Of a stretch of 64,000 nucleotides of DNA, positions 8,298 to 18,040 are shown in pieces. Made by a program: the position numbers and the translations under genes. Source of the stretch: Anaerolineae bacterium (GTDB lineage Bacteria; Chloroflexota; Anaerolineae; Aggregatilineales; UBA2796); the NCBI GenBank assembly GCA_019637615.1, contig JAHBVJ010000024.1:78241-142240 (forward strand), given 5' to 3'. Position 1 is the stretch's first letter; each line of letters starts with the position of its first letter. The notes below the pieces were generated by a model. The model had not been told where the DNA came from and did not search any database. It worked only from the letters and a program-made list of their open reading frames with translations.

Positions 8298-11273
8298 ATG
8301 AAATACCAGCGTCATACACCTACGATGGTTCGTATTCTCCTCATCATCGTCATAATTGTAGCAACTGTCGTTGGCATTTCTCAGTCTAGCAACACCAAGG
8401 CTGATGAACTTCTGAGCAAACAACGCGACGCTGCCGACATGCTACGCAAAACCGCCAACGGCGCAACAGTGCGTGTGATCGCCACGCTAAAGGGCAGCTT
8501 CCGACCCGAAGCTGTAATCGGGGTTGCAGGCACTCAAAGTCAGCGTGGCACAATCCAAGCACTTCAAAACAGCATTTTAGCAACGCTCAGTGCGACAAAA
8601 GCCAAATATCAGGTGATCACGCAGTTTATTGTCTTCCCGCTGATCACGCTGGAAGTGGATCAGGCAGCGCTGCAAGCTTTGATCGCCTCGCCTGACGTGG
8701 CAACCTTGCAAGAGGACGAACTGAGCAGCCCGACCGACCTCAGCTCAAACAACGTGATCGGTGCCCCCACGGCATGGTCGAGCGGCTATGATGGCACCGG
8801 CTGGACGGTCGGCATTCTCGACACGGGTGTGCAAACGACGCATCCCTTCTTTACGGGCAAAATTGATGCAGAAGCCTGTTTTTCCACGACCAGCGCGGCA
8901 AATTCCAGCGAAACATTATGTTCCAACGGACAGTCTACCTCTGGCAATAATCCCGGCATGACGGGGACAGGCGCTGGCGTTAACTGCGACATTTCGATCA
9001 GTGGCTGCGAACACGGTACCCACGTGGCGGGTATCGCGGCAGGCAAAGATTATTCAGGTGGCCCCGGTTATAGCGGTGTCGGACGCGGCGCGCACATTAT
9101 CGCGATACAGGTCTTTTCCAAGTTCACCACATCGGGTTTCTGCGGCGCAACTGTCCCCTGTGTATTGTCCTATAGCAATGACCAATTGGCGGCTCTTCAG
9201 TACATTTATACAACTCTGCGCGTCGGGCTGAATGTCTCCTCGCTCAACATGAGTTTAGGTGGCAATACCAAGTTTACCTCTGCATGTGATACGAATAGTC
9301 TCAAATCTGCTATCGATAACTTGCGTGCCGTTAACATCGCTACCGTGATCGCGGCGGGCAATAACGGCTTTACGGATGGCTTAAGCGCGCCCGCTTGTAT
9401 CTCAACCGCGATCAGTGTCGGGGCAACCAATGACGCCGATGCGGTCGCTTCGTTTTCCAACCGTGCCAGTTTCATGAGTATCTACGCTCCCGGTGTCTCC
9501 ATCGACTCATCTGTGCCGAACAACACGTTCGCTAATCTGCAAGGCACATCGATGGCGGCACCGCATGTTACTGGTGCGTGGGCGGTCATGATGCAGCGCA
9601 AATCCAGTGCTACAGTCACGGAGGTGCTCACCGCGCTTCGCAATAACGGTGTCTCTATCACGGATAGCGGGTTCACCGTGCCGCGTCTCAAGCTGGATAC
9701 GGCGGTCTTGTCGCTCGTCACGCCCACGCCAACTGCGACTAGCACGTTTACGGCAACTGCCACCAAGACCAACACCCCGACCGCGACGAATACTGCAACT
9801 AGGACAAACACCCCAACGGCAACCAATACGCCGTCTAACACGCCGACCAGTACGTCTACGAACACGCCCAGCGCGACGAGTACATTCACGGCGACGGCAA
9901 CCCATACGAACACAGCAACCAGCACCTTCACGGCGACGGCGACCAATACACCGACGGCAACGGCAACCAACACGTCAACGTACACGCCCACCGCCACCAG
10001 CACACCAACCAACACGCCAACCAGTACCTTTACCTTCACTAACACGGCGACGGCGACCAACACCAATACACCTACCAGCACCTTCACGCCTACCCACACC
10101 GCTACATCCACTGACACGCCGACGAGCACCTTCACCTTTACCAACACGGCGACGGCGACCAACACCAGCACACCAACAAGCACCTTCACGCCGACTCATA
10201 CGCCGACCGTTACTGATACGCCAACGGAAACGTTGACGCCCACCAACACGTTTACGGCGACGAATACGGCGACGCCGAGCGATACGCCAACGATAACCTT
10301 GACACCTACAGAGACATCGACGGCAACCAATACGCCTACACCGTCAAGCACGTCAACACCAACGAGTACGCCGACGCCAACTTTGACGCTAACCGCCACA
10401 GCGACCAGCAGCCCGACGGCAACGCCATCACGGACTCCAACGGCAACCGCTACGCTGTTCGTTCCGACAGCAACGGCGACCGCCACTGGCACGATTGTCG
10501 CGCTGCATCAAGACACCATCGGCATTTTCCGTCCGAGTGTGAGCACTTTCTATTTCCGTAACTCGAATACAACGGGCTTCGCGGATAGCACAGTAACCTT
10601 TGGTTCACCGACCTATCTGCCCGTTACGGGCGACTGGAATGGTGACGGCATCGACACACCGGGTGTGTACAACAGCGCTACGGGTCAGTTCTACCTGACC
10701 AACAGCACGGGTAACCCTGCTGTACTCAGCTATGCTTTCATCCTCGGCAACCCCGGCGATCTACCTATCGCGGGCGACTGGGATGGTGATGGTCACGACT
10801 CGGTCGGTGTCTACCGTCCGTCCAACGGCCTGATCTACCTGAAGAACAGCCTTACCACGGGCTTTGCCGACTTCACGATGGTGCTCGGCAGTCCCGGCGA
10901 TGTTGGGATTGCGGGCGACTGGAACGGCGACGGCAAAGACAGCCCCGGTGTTTATCGTCCATCCAACGGCGTTTTCTATCTGACCGACCAGATTTGCAAT
11001 TGCAGTGTGTTCGCGGATTACCAGCTCGCGTTCGGCGTTCTCGGTGATACGCCCTTCACGGGCGATTGGAACGGGGATAGCAAGAGCGGCATCGGTGTCT
11101 TCCGTCGCAGCAACGGGCTAACTTATCTCAAAAACACGCTAGTGACGGGCTTCGCTGATTCCGACTTTGTCTTCGGCGTTACCAATGATTATCCATTGGG
11201 TGGATATTGGGTACGCGTCGCCGCGCCGTCAGGAGTTGGCGAGGTCGCGCCTACCTTCATCCCTAACCCGTAA
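8298..11273 (+). CDS. Secreted subtilisin-like serine protease with TP-rich linker and FG-GAP-like repeats
   Basis: About 991 residues. I chose the ATG at 8298 because GGAGAG lies 4-9 bases before it; a TTG at 8283 would add five residues that overlap this ribosome binding site. Order: signal sequence (hydrophobic MVRILLIIVIIVATVVG), I9-like propeptide (about 45-140), S8 peptidase domain (about 145-475) with catalytic Asp in GILDTGVQTTHP, His in CEHGTHVAGIAAG and Ser in GTSMAAPHVTGAWA, then about 255 residues of Thr/Pro/Ala/Asn repeats, then five beta-propeller-like FG-GAP repeats with GDWNGDG calcium-binding motifs and GVYRPSNG. An exported or surface-attached protease. Family assignment is secure; target unknown. 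Confidence 0.9.
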   Translation: MKYQRHTPTMVRILLIIVIIVATVVGISQSSNTKADELLSKQRDAADMLRKTANGATVRVIATLKGSFRPEAVIGVAGTQSQRGTIQALQNSILATLSATKAKYQVITQFIVFPLITLEVDQAALQALIASPDVATLQEDELSSPTDLSSNNVIGAPTAWSSGYDGTGWTVGILDTGVQTTHPFFTGKIDAEACFSTTSAANSSETLCSNGQSTSGNNPGMTGTGAGVNCDISISGCEHGTHVAGIAAGKDYSGGPGYSGVGRGAHIIAIQVFSKFTTSGFCGATVPCVLSYSNDQLAALQYIYTTLRVGLNVSSLNMSLGGNTKFTSACDTNSLKSAIDNLRAVNIATVIAAGNNGFTDGLSAPACISTAISVGATNDADAVASFSNRASFMSIYAPGVSIDSSVPNNTFANLQGTSMAAPHVTGAWAVMMQRKSSATVTEVLTALRNNGVSITDSGFTVPRLKLDTAVLSLVTPTPTATSTFTATATKTNTPTATNTATRTNTPTATNTPSNTPTSTSTNTPSATSTFTATATHTNTATSTFTATATNTPTATATNTSTYTPTATSTPTNTPTSTFTFTNTATATNTNTPTSTFTPTHTATSTDTPTSTFTFTNTATATNTSTPTSTFTPTHTPTVTDTPTETLTPTNTFTATNTATPSDTPTITLTPTETSTATNTPTPSSTSTPTSTPTPTLTLTATATSSPTATPSRTPTATATLFVPTATATATGTIVALHQDTIGIFRPSVSTFYFRNSNTTGFADSTVTFGSPTYLPVTGDWNGDGIDTPGVYNSATGQFYLTNSTGNPAVLSYAFILGNPGDLPIAGDWDGDGHDSVGVYRPSNGLIYLKNSLTTGFADFTMVLGSPGDVGIAGDWNGDGKDSPGVYRPSNGVFYLTDQICNCSVFADYQLAFGVLGDTPFTGDWNGDSKSGIGVFRRSNGLTYLKNTLVTGFADSDFVFGVTNDYPLGGYWVRVAAPSGVGEVAPTFIPNP
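9720..10480 (+). repeat. In-frame low-complexity TP-repeat tract
   Basis: Tandem degenerate codons for T-P-T-x-T/N runs inside the protease gene. Longer units are duplicated: a stretch of about 65 bases around 10,020-10,090 recurs with few changes around 10,125-10,195. The tract encodes an extended, probably glycosylated linker. The opposite strand is open across it only because of the repeat composition. Confidence 0.85.
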
Positions 11274-11284
11274 GATCATCGCAG

Positions 11285-11366
11285 CATAGGGCGGAGTACA
11301 TCTCCGCCCTATGGAATACATGCGCAATAAAAAGCCCCGTTCTCAGGTAATGAAAACAGGGCTTTT
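11285..11366. terminator. Two consecutive terminator hairpins between convergent genes
   Basis: First a perfect 12-bp stem (11285-11296 with 11302-11313, loop TACAT), then a second with arms AAAAGCCC (11330-11337) and GGGCTTTT (11359-11366), T-run on the right and A-run on the left. Together they separate the protease gene from the convergent GH57 gene. Confidence 0.75.
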
Positions 11367-11389
11367 CATTTGTCTGTCCTGAGGAGTTG

Positions 11390-12883
11390 TCACTCAGGCA
11401 TCGCGACGGGATGTTCAGCCGCACCATTCGTCGGCTTGATCGACGCCTGTTCGGGCGCGGCTTCGTTCTCGACCTCGGCCTCGCTCACCGGGTGCGGTAA
11501 AAAGCCAAATTCCTGTGCTTGTTTCTCGTACATCTCCGCACCAGTAACCTGCGTGATCGGGCTTTTCACCATCGAGAAATGATGCTCGATATGCTCATGA
11601 ATATTCTCGTCCGTCACCTGTTCAGCGAGGTGAATGGCATACGCCACGCTGGCGATCACGCTCCATGCTTCGCGCCGATCCACATCGTCATGATACAGCG
11701 CATCGCTGGTATAACTGCGGGCGATGAATGCTTCTGCATCGAGCAGATTCAGCAGGCGTTCTTCCTTCTCGCTGGTCATGCTGATGCCGTGTTCGGACAA
11801 GAATTTTGGCTTTTTGCTTTCATCTAGCCACACGCGGACATAATCGTTACGCAGTTGCCACGGTTCTGCACTAGCCGTATAAGCGGCTTGTTGATACAGA
11901 TCATCCACGGCGTTCGCGGCAGAGTCCAGTGCATGAACGAAAGCAGGTTTCCAGCGGCTATCCCCGATGGTGCATTCACAACCGGTCAACCAGCGGGCGA
12001 GACCGTGATAGCAGTTCCACGAGCTAAATGGCTTGATCTCGATATCATATTTGGGTGGGTTATCGCGGATATATTCATCCAACGTCACCACATGATACCC
12101 GACCGAGGAAGCCTCATATTCCAGCAAATAATGCAAGAACTGTTCTTCCCCGATGTGATGATGCCCGAAGGTCTCGCCATCGACGGCAATCAGCGTCAAC
12201 TGCCCGCCGCGACGACTGGAAAGCTGGTTGCGTGCCCAGTGCCCCGCGCCGCCCACATTCTGGATGTTGAACGACAAATCGTTGGAAAGTTCATCATTGC
12301 GAATATACGCTGCAATCGAGCGTCCGCCGCCCAGATCGACGTTGTATGGCCCTGCGCCATCGACCATATCGCCGCTCTTCACTTGCCCTTGCGCCAGAAT
12401 CACGTAGCGATAACCGAGCGACGCAGCGATCCGCAGCGTCGTCATATCGACCGCCATTTCTGGCAACCACAAACCTTGTGGCTCACGTCCATAATATTGG
12501 CGGAAGGCTTCGCGTCCCCAATATAACTGCATCGTGATGTCACGCGGCTTCAGCAGCGGCAAAATCGCATGATACAGCGGCGTGCCGACGGCGTTGCCCG
12601 CCTTCTTTTGCTGGCGGCTGATCCGTTCCGCACGCACGATGCGGTCAAAGGTCTCCGGCGCGCGGCGCTTGAGCCAACCCATCAGGGGTTGGCCTATATC
12701 AAAGCTGATCCGTTCGAAGTTGCCCATTTCGGCGTTAGGCCGATACGACTCCGCTGTTGCTCGTTCATTCCAGTTACGGAATTCGCCCGCACTTGGCTCC
12801 GTACCGATCTGACCAGTTGCAGGGTTGCCACGTGGTGGTTGATCAAAATGGGCATGGATACATAAATATCGATTGCGAGACAT
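11390..12883 (-). CDS. Glycoside hydrolase family 57 enzyme (alpha-glucan processing)
   Basis: 497 residues. The N-terminus LCIHAHFDQPPRGNP is the GH57 region I (H-x-H-x-D/Q-P). GLWLPEMAVDMTTLRIAASLGYRYVILAQGQ contains the nucleophile-region Glu and LIAVDGETFGHHH the acid/base-region Asp, as in GH57 amylases, 4-alpha-glucanotransferases and branching enzymes. A C-terminal helical region extends to residue 480, as in the DUF3536-containing subgroup. No signal peptide, so cytoplasmic. The gene begins 15 bp after glgC ends, so the two probably form a glycogen operon. The exact reaction (hydrolase or transferase) cannot be decided. Confidence 0.85.
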   Translation of the reverse strand: MSRNRYLCIHAHFDQPPRGNPATGQIGTEPSAGEFRNWNERATAESYRPNAEMGNFERISFDIGQPLMGWLKRRAPETFDRIVRAERISRQQKKAGNAVGTPLYHAILPLLKPRDITMQLYWGREAFRQYYGREPQGLWLPEMAVDMTTLRIAASLGYRYVILAQGQVKSGDMVDGAGPYNVDLGGGRSIAAYIRNDELSNDLSFNIQNVGGAGHWARNQLSSRRGGQLTLIAVDGETFGHHHIGEEQFLHYLLEYEASSVGYHVVTLDEYIRDNPPKYDIEIKPFSSWNCYHGLARWLTGCECTIGDSRWKPAFVHALDSAANAVDDLYQQAAYTASAEPWQLRNDYVRVWLDESKKPKFLSEHGISMTSEKEERLLNLLDAEAFIARSYTSDALYHDDVDRREAWSVIASVAYAIHLAEQVTDENIHEHIEHHFSMVKSPITQVTGAEMYEKQAQEFGFLPHPVSEAEVENEAAPEQASIKPTNGAAEHPVAMPE

Positions 12884-12898
12884 CTGAACGTCTCCTCA

Positions 12899-14173
12899 CT
12901 AGGACTTAGCGGCTTTCTTTTCGTTGAACAACTTCTTGCCGTTCGGGACTATCTTGTCAGTGACATATTCTTCGAAATCTTCCGGCCCCAAATCGGTGCC
13001 GATCACGACATTGCGACCAAGCGTAAAGCCTGCGGGAATGCGTGCATTCTTACCGATCACGGTGATTCCCAGATCGCCCAACTCTTGGATCTTACCAACT
13101 TTAGCGCCGTGCCCGATCACGGCCTGTTTATCGATGATGCAGCGCTCTACTACAGCGCTTGCCTCAATGTATGAGTCGGTTAGGATGATCGACTCGCGGA
13201 TGACTGCCTTTGGCCCGACATACACCCCCGGCGAGAGGATGCTGCGCTCGACCACCGCGCCTTCACAGATGACGACGCCGTTGGTGATCATGCTGTTCTT
13301 GATCACCGCGCCTTGTTCGATCACGCTGGGCGGACGTTCCTCACTGCGCGTGTGGATTACCCAATCACGGTTATTCAAACTCAACGCAGGGGGCCGGTTC
13401 AGCAAATCCATGTGGGCGTCCCAATACGCATCAACCGTTCCCACATCCACCCAATACCCTTGGAAGGGATAGGCGAAGACCTTCATATTTTGCGCCACCA
13501 TACGGGGGATGATGTCCTTACCGAAGTCGTGCGAGGAAGACGAACGCGCCGCATCTTCCGTCAGCATTTTTTCAAGCACTTGGGTACTAAACACATACAC
13601 GCCCATACTGGCATTATTGCCGGGGGGATTGGCGGGCTTTTCTACAAAATCTTTTACGTGATTTTTGGAATCGACATCAAGGATACCAAATCGGTTGGCT
13701 TCATCCATTGGCACTTGGATCGAACACACCGTCATGTCCGCGCCTTTACTGATGTGATAATCAACGAGTTCGCTGTAATCCATCTCGTAAATATGATCGC
13801 CTGAAAGAACCAGCACATAATCAGCGCTGCCGCGCACCACGAAATTCAAGTTTTGCCAGACCGCATCTGCCGTGCCAATGTACCAATCGGTGTCTTTTCG
13901 CCCCTTAAACGGCTGCAACAGTTGCACACCGCCCGTGAAACTGCGGTCAAGATCCCACGGTTGCCCCCGACCAATGTGATCGTTCAAGCTGTGGGGACGA
14001 TATTGTGTCAGAATAACCACATCGAAGATGCCGGAATTAACACAGTTGCTTAACGCGAAATCGATAATTCGGTACTTACCAGCGAAAGGGACGGCAGGTT
14101 TGGCGCGTTTAGCGGTCAGAACGCTCAACCTTGTTCCTTCTCCACCGGCTAGGATGACTGCGCGTGTTTTCAT
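12899..14173 (-). CDS. glgC: Glucose-1-phosphate adenylyltransferase
   Basis: 424 residues. The nucleotidyltransferase start VILAGGEGTRLSVLTAKRAKPAVPFAGKYRIIDFALSNCVNSGI is diagnostic for GlgC. LSGDHIYEMDYSELV holds the metal-binding Asp, FVEKP and YWVDVGTVDAYWDAHMDLL follow, and the C-terminal left-handed beta-helix runs from about residue 290 (VIKNSMITNGVVICEGAVVERSILSPGV). It makes ADP-glucose for glycogen synthesis. ATG at 14173. It is upstream of the GH57 gene on the same strand. A TATAAT-like hexamer lies at 14228-14233 on the minus strand, with no good -35. Confidence 0.93.
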   Translation of the reverse strand: MKTRAVILAGGEGTRLSVLTAKRAKPAVPFAGKYRIIDFALSNCVNSGIFDVVILTQYRPHSLNDHIGRGQPWDLDRSFTGGVQLLQPFKGRKDTDWYIGTADAVWQNLNFVVRGSADYVLVLSGDHIYEMDYSELVDYHISKGADMTVCSIQVPMDEANRFGILDVDSKNHVKDFVEKPANPPGNNASMGVYVFSTQVLEKMLTEDAARSSSSHDFGKDIIPRMVAQNMKVFAYPFQGYWVDVGTVDAYWDAHMDLLNRPPALSLNNRDWVIHTRSEERPPSVIEQGAVIKNSMITNGVVICEGAVVERSILSPGVYVGPKAVIRESIILTDSYIEASAVVERCIIDKQAVIGHGAKVGKIQELGDLGITVIGKNARIPAGFTLGRNVVIGTDLGPEDFEEYVTDKIVPNGKKLFNEKKAAKS

Positions 14174-14480
14174 TCCTCGTTCACTCCTAAAACAGATTTA
14201 AGTTTCGTACTTAATCAACCTACTTTCATTATAGGCGCAAGTCCGGCTTTGTGCCCATAATCTGGTCTAAATAACTAACTGATTTTCGTTAAATTTTTGT
14301 TGGCTTCTGACGAGTCAAAAAATCTGCTTCAGTGTTGGGGGTGATTCAAGCGTAATGAAGCTATCCGCAGCCTCATGATCGGCAAAGCCGCCATGTCCAA
14401 GTGCCGTGCTTTCTATTACAATTCAGAAATGAAATCTTCACGCGTCGATGTGATTTAAACAGGTTACTGCGAGGTGTTGT
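14174..14480. other. Divergent intergenic region
   Basis: About 307 bp between glgC (minus) and a HEAT-repeat gene (plus). A TATAAT on the minus strand (14228-14233) could be the glgC -10. The middle is AT-rich with A/T runs. No coding sequence or strong hairpin seen. Confidence 0.35.
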
Positions 14481-14933
14481 ATGAATTATCATGGATTACC
14501 ACCCTCTCAACTTGTCGATCTGTTCGCGGACAAGACTCAGCGCAATGCGGCGATTGTCGCCCTGATCGGTGGCCTCACCGCTACTGAACTCCGCCGCGTC
14601 AGCGTCTCGGACGCGGCCAAACAAGCGTTGATCACTGGCCTCAAGCATCCTAACAGCAAAGTGCGCTGGTGGTGCATCCAACTCATGGATCACGTAGCCG
14701 ATGAGAGTTATCTGACTCCGTTGCTCGAAGCCGCCAAGACAGACGCCACGCCCAAAAACCGTCGCCATGCCCTCCACGCACTAACTTGTGAAGTCTGCAA
14801 ACCGGATCGCTGTGCGCTTGACATCGACATTCGTGCCGAGTTAGCCACCATCGCCCACACTGATCCAGACGCTTCCGTGCGCCTGATGGCGCGTCAAGAG
14901 TTAGCCGAGCTAAACGCTAAGAAATCCGCCTGA
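14481..14933 (+). CDS. HEAT-repeat protein
   Basis: 150 residues of alpha-helical repeats: AKQALITGLKHPNSKVRWWCIQLMDHVADESYLTPLLEAAKTD and IAHTDPDASVRLMARQELAEL match HEAT/PBS-lyase-type repeats, where a charged residue pattern V-R-W/L occurs in the second helix. Such domains bind proteins; no enzyme motif is present. The gene is preceded by GAGG about 10 bases before ATG. A methyltransferase gene follows after 36 bp on the same strand and could be co-transcribed. Partner unknown. Confidence 0.75.
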   Translation: MNYHGLPPSQLVDLFADKTQRNAAIVALIGGLTATELRRVSVSDAAKQALITGLKHPNSKVRWWCIQLMDHVADESYLTPLLEAAKTDATPKNRRHALHALTCEVCKPDRCALDIDIRAELATIAHTDPDASVRLMARQELAELNAKKSA

Positions 14934-14969
14934 TCCATCGTTGCGAATAGCCTGAAAGCGAGGTTCCGT

Positions 14970-15782
14970 ATGAGTGATGCGCCCCATGTAGACGCCAATG
15001 TCGGACGTTGGTTTGGCATCGCCGCTGTCTATGATCAATCCCGTCCCACACCGCCCAAAGCCTTGATCCCCATTCTGACTCAGATTGCGCGGATCACCCG
15101 TCCGCGCTGTGTTGTTGATCTCGGCAGCGGGACGGGACTTTCCACCCGCCTGTGGGCAGACGACGCCGACGAGGTAATCGGCATCGAGCCAAACGACGAG
15201 ATGCGGCAGGTTGCGGAAGCCAGCTCGGTGGGGCTGACCAACGTGCGCTATCAAAAAGGCTTGTCCATCGCGACGGGCTTGCCGGACGCCAGCGCCGAGA
15301 TCGTCACCGCCTCGCAATCATTGCACTGGATGGAACCGACAGGTACCTTCGCGGAGATTGCCCGTCTGTTGCGTCCCGGAGGTGTCTTCGCCGCAATCGA
15401 TGGCGATTTTCCGCCTACCGTCAATTGGGAAGCCGAAATCATCGATGAGGCCTTCAAAGATCGCGTGCGACGCCTCGCCATCGAGCGCGCGCCGAACAAA
15501 AATATGCGGCAGTGGGAAAAAGATGGGCATTTAGGCCGGATGCAAGCCAGCGGACAGTTCCGCTATACCAAGGAAATTGCCCTCTCCAGCATGGAAACAG
15601 GCAGCGCCGAGCGCATGGTAAACATCGCGCTCAGTCGCAGCCCGCATCAAGTCCTGATCAACGCTGGTATGACCGACGACGAAATCGGCATTCCGGCCTT
15701 CCGCGCCGAGATGCACCGCCTCTTGGGCGAAGGGACGTTTCCGCTATATTTCACCTATCGGGTGCGGATCGGCGTGAAGTAG
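14970..15782 (+). CDS. Class I SAM-dependent methyltransferase
   Basis: 270 residues. Motif I VVDLGSGTGLSTRLWA binds SAM, VIGIEPNDEM is the acidic loop of motif II, and ASQSLHWMEPTGTFAEIARLLRPGGVFAAIDGD matches motifs post-I to III of the Methyltransf_11 type. Cytoplasmic. The N-terminus (WFGIAAVYDQSRPTPPKALI) is like uncharacterised small-molecule methyltransferases. Substrate cannot be told. The gene follows the HEAT gene closely and ends near a hairpin facing sucD. Confidence 0.85.
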   Translation: MSDAPHVDANVGRWFGIAAVYDQSRPTPPKALIPILTQIARITRPRCVVDLGSGTGLSTRLWADDADEVIGIEPNDEMRQVAEASSVGLTNVRYQKGLSIATGLPDASAEIVTASQSLHWMEPTGTFAEIARLLRPGGVFAAIDGDFPPTVNWEAEIIDEAFKDRVRRLAIERAPNKNMRQWEKDGHLGRMQASGQFRYTKEIALSSMETGSAERMVNIALSRSPHQVLINAGMTDDEIGIPAFRAEMHRLLGEGTFPLYFTYRVRIGVK

Positions 15783-15791
15783 CCGCGAAAC

Positions 15792-15815
15792 TGCCCCTTC
15801 GACGGTGAAGGGGCA
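15792..15815. terminator. Hairpin between convergent genes
   Basis: Perfect 9-bp stem TGCCCCTTC/GAAGGGGCA with a 6-nt loop. No T-run follows, so it is a weak terminator candidate only, but its position between converging genes fits. Confidence 0.45.
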
Positions 15816-15843
15816 ATCAGTGTATTCAGTGTATCAGCGTAGT

Positions 15844-16701
15844 TTACAGCAGATCGGGGATTTGCTCAGGGTGGTCAGCCACCTTGATATTCGCCGCCTT
15901 GAGCGCCTCGACCTTTTCCGCGTGGGTGCCCTTACCAGACTCGATTAACGCGCCAGCGTGCCCCATCGTGCGGCCTTCCGGCGCGGCCTTCCCCGCGATG
16001 AACGCCACCACAGGCTTGGTCATCTTGGTTTTGATGTACTCGGCGGCTTTCTGTTCCGCGTCGCCGCCAATTTCACCGATCAGCACGATTTTCTCGGTCT
16101 GCGGATCGTCTTCAAACATTTGCAGCACATCGATGAAATTCGTCCCGCTCACCGGATCGCCGCCGATGCCGACGCAGCTGCTCTGCCCGATCCCGCGCTG
16201 CGAGAGGGCGCTCATCACTTCATAGGTCAGCGTACCGCTCTTGGACACGATGCCCACGCTGCCGGGTAAGCCCGCGTAACCGGGGATGATTCCGACTTTG
16301 GCCTGACCGGGCGTCAACAAGCCGGGGCAGTTCGCGCCCACCAGACGGCTGCTGCTGGCGTCGATGTACGTGCGCACGCGCATCATATCCGCGATAGGGA
16401 TGCCCTCGGTGATGCACACGATCAGCTCGATCTTCGCGTCAATCGCCTCGAAGATCGCATCCGCCGCGAAGCGGGGCGGCACGAAGATGCATGTCGCGTT
16501 CGCGCCTGTCGCTTGTCTTGCCTCTTTGACCGTATCGAATACCGGGATGCGCCCTTCGAACCACTCGCCACCCTTACCGGGGGTCACGCCGCCGACCACA
16601 TTGGTGCCGTATTCGATCATCTGCTTTGCATGATACGAGCCTTCGCGTCCTGTGATTCCCTGAATGAGCAGACGCGTATTCTTATCTGCGAGAATTGCCA
16701 T
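15844..16701 (-). CDS. sucD: Succinyl-CoA synthetase (ADP-forming), alpha subunit
   Basis: 285 residues. CoA-binding N-terminus RLLIQGITGREGSYHAKQMIEYGTNVVGGVTPGKGG, SKSGTLTYEV, and GHAGALIESGKG with the phosphorylated His. It converts succinyl-CoA to succinate with nucleotide triphosphate formation in the TCA cycle. The gene lies 122 bp downstream of sucC on the same strand; the gap holds a heptamer repeat. Start ATG at 16701, preceded by AGGAGC. Confidence 0.95.
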   Translation of the reverse strand: MAILADKNTRLLIQGITGREGSYHAKQMIEYGTNVVGGVTPGKGGEWFEGRIPVFDTVKEARQATGANATCIFVPPRFAADAIFEAIDAKIELIVCITEGIPIADMMRVRTYIDASSSRLVGANCPGLLTPGQAKVGIIPGYAGLPGSVGIVSKSGTLTYEVMSALSQRGIGQSSCVGIGGDPVSGTNFIDVLQMFEDDPQTEKIVLIGEIGGDAEQKAAEYIKTKMTKPVVAFIAGKAAPEGRTMGHAGALIESGKGTHAEKVEALKAANIKVADHPEQIPDLL

Positions 16702-16796
16702 TATCGTTAATTGCTCCTAAAAATAACGCATATCGAGTCAGCCGGTCTGGGAGCTGCTTAACGCCTGACGATCACATCATCAGTCTTAGCTCAGGA

Positions 16797-16820
16797 TTAA
16801 GCACCCAGCACTAAGCACTT
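16797..16820 (-). repeat. Heptamer tandem repeat (copy A)
   Basis: TTAAGCACCCAGCACTAAGC at 16797-16816 and on: three to four units of a 7-bp period (C-T/C-N-A-G-C-A) in the sucC-sucD spacer. The same kind of array recurs at 43463-43492 and 44338-44369. Confidence 0.55.
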
Positions 16821-16823
16821 CTT

Positions 16824-17987
16824 TTACCCTTTTGCCGCCAGCACTGCCTTCTGCGCCGCTTCGTACAATGTTGCCGCGCTCTGAAGGTTAGGAATATTGG
16901 CCTCTTCGATGATTTTGCGGCCTTCTTCGGCGTTCGTACCCGCCAAGCGCACCACCAACGGCACATTGATTTGCACTTCGTTCATCGCTTGGATCACGCC
17001 ACGTGCCACTTCGTCGCCGCGCGTGATGCCACCGAAGATGTTCATCAAAATCGCCTTCACCTTCGGATCGGACAGGATGATCCGTAGCGCCGTCGCCACT
17101 TTATCTGCCTTCGCGCCGCCGCCAACATCGAGGAAGTTCGCTGGCCCGCCGCCTTCGATGCCCATCTTCTTGGCGATGTCCATCGTGATGTCCATCGTCG
17201 TCATGGCTAACCCCGCGCCGTTGACCATGCAGCCGATGTTGCCGTCCAGCTTGATGAAGTTCAAGCCAGCTTCGCGCGCCTGCGTCTCTTCAATCGGCTC
17301 GGCTTGCGTATCGCGCAGCGGCACCAGATCGGGATGACGCATCAGCGCGTTATCGTCCAACGTGACTTTGCCATCCAACGCGATCAACGTGCCCGCGCCC
17401 GTGATCACCAGCGGATTGATCTCCGCCAGCGTGCAGTCATTGGCGATGAAGCATTTATACAGATTCGACGCGATCTGAATGAACTGCGTCCATAATTCGT
17501 GGGGAAGCTGGATGCCCGCCGCCAGATTTCGCGCCTGATACTCGCGCAGACCGAGGAACGGGTTGACGTGTTCGCGGATGATCTTGTCGGGCGTTTCGCG
17601 GTTGACCTGCTCGATGTCCATGCCGCCCGCCGCCGACGCCATCAACAGGGGACGACGTGCCGCGCGGTCATTGGTCACAGCGAGATAAATCTCCTGCTTA
17701 ATGTCCGCGCCCGGATCGATCAAAACTTTATTGACGGTCAGCCCTTTGATCTTCATGCCGAGGATTTCGGAAGCGCGGGCTTTGGCTTCATCAGCAGATT
17801 TCGCTAGTTTTACACCACCGGCCTTACCACGTCCACCCGTCAGCACCTGCGCCTTGACGACGACCGTCCCGCCAATTTCCTGTGCGATCTGGTAGGCTTC
17901 ATCGGGCGTGGTGGCGACTTTCCCTTTTGGTGTTGGGACGCCAAATTGGGAAAATAATTCTTTCGATTGATATTCGTGTAGGTTCAC
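16824..17987 (-). CDS. sucC: Succinyl-CoA synthetase (ADP-forming), beta subunit
   Basis: 387 residues from the GTG at 17987, which sits behind a strong GGAGGA (17991-17996) and gives the standard N-terminus VNLHEYQSKELFSQFGVPTPKG. Frame-open sequence upstream is not needed. ATP-grasp domain with VVVKAQVLTGGRGKAGGVKLA, then LAEINPLVITGAGTLIALDGKVTLDDNALMRHPDL, and the CoA-ligase part NGAGLAMTTMDI, FLDVGGGA, NIFGGITRGDEVARGVI. Works as a complex with SucD. A weak promoter (TTCACT, 17 bp, TATACT) lies on the minus strand at 18041-18069. Confidence 0.95.
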   Translation of the reverse strand: MNLHEYQSKELFSQFGVPTPKGKVATTPDEAYQIAQEIGGTVVVKAQVLTGGRGKAGGVKLAKSADEAKARASEILGMKIKGLTVNKVLIDPGADIKQEIYLAVTNDRAARRPLLMASAAGGMDIEQVNRETPDKIIREHVNPFLGLREYQARNLAAGIQLPHELWTQFIQIASNLYKCFIANDCTLAEINPLVITGAGTLIALDGKVTLDDNALMRHPDLVPLRDTQAEPIEETQAREAGLNFIKLDGNIGCMVNGAGLAMTTMDITMDIAKKMGIEGGGPANFLDVGGGAKADKVATALRIILSDPKVKAILMNIFGGITRGDEVARGVIQAMNEVQINVPLVVRLAGTNAEEGRKIIEEANIPNLQSAATLYEAAQKAVLAAKG

Positions 17988-18040
17988 TGTTCCTCCGTGA
18001 ACATGAGGGGGTTCAAAACGATAAGTTGACAACTCGATCA

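Noticed and set aside
9482..10189. Long minus-strand frame across the protease linker with repeated VLVGVLVLVAVAV
   Set aside because: It is the antisense of the TP-repeat codons; composition is artificial and no ribosome binding site or family match is visible.
11855..12526. 223-codon plus-strand frame opposite the GH57 gene
   Set aside because: The minus-strand GH57 enzyme has all family motifs; the plus frame has none.
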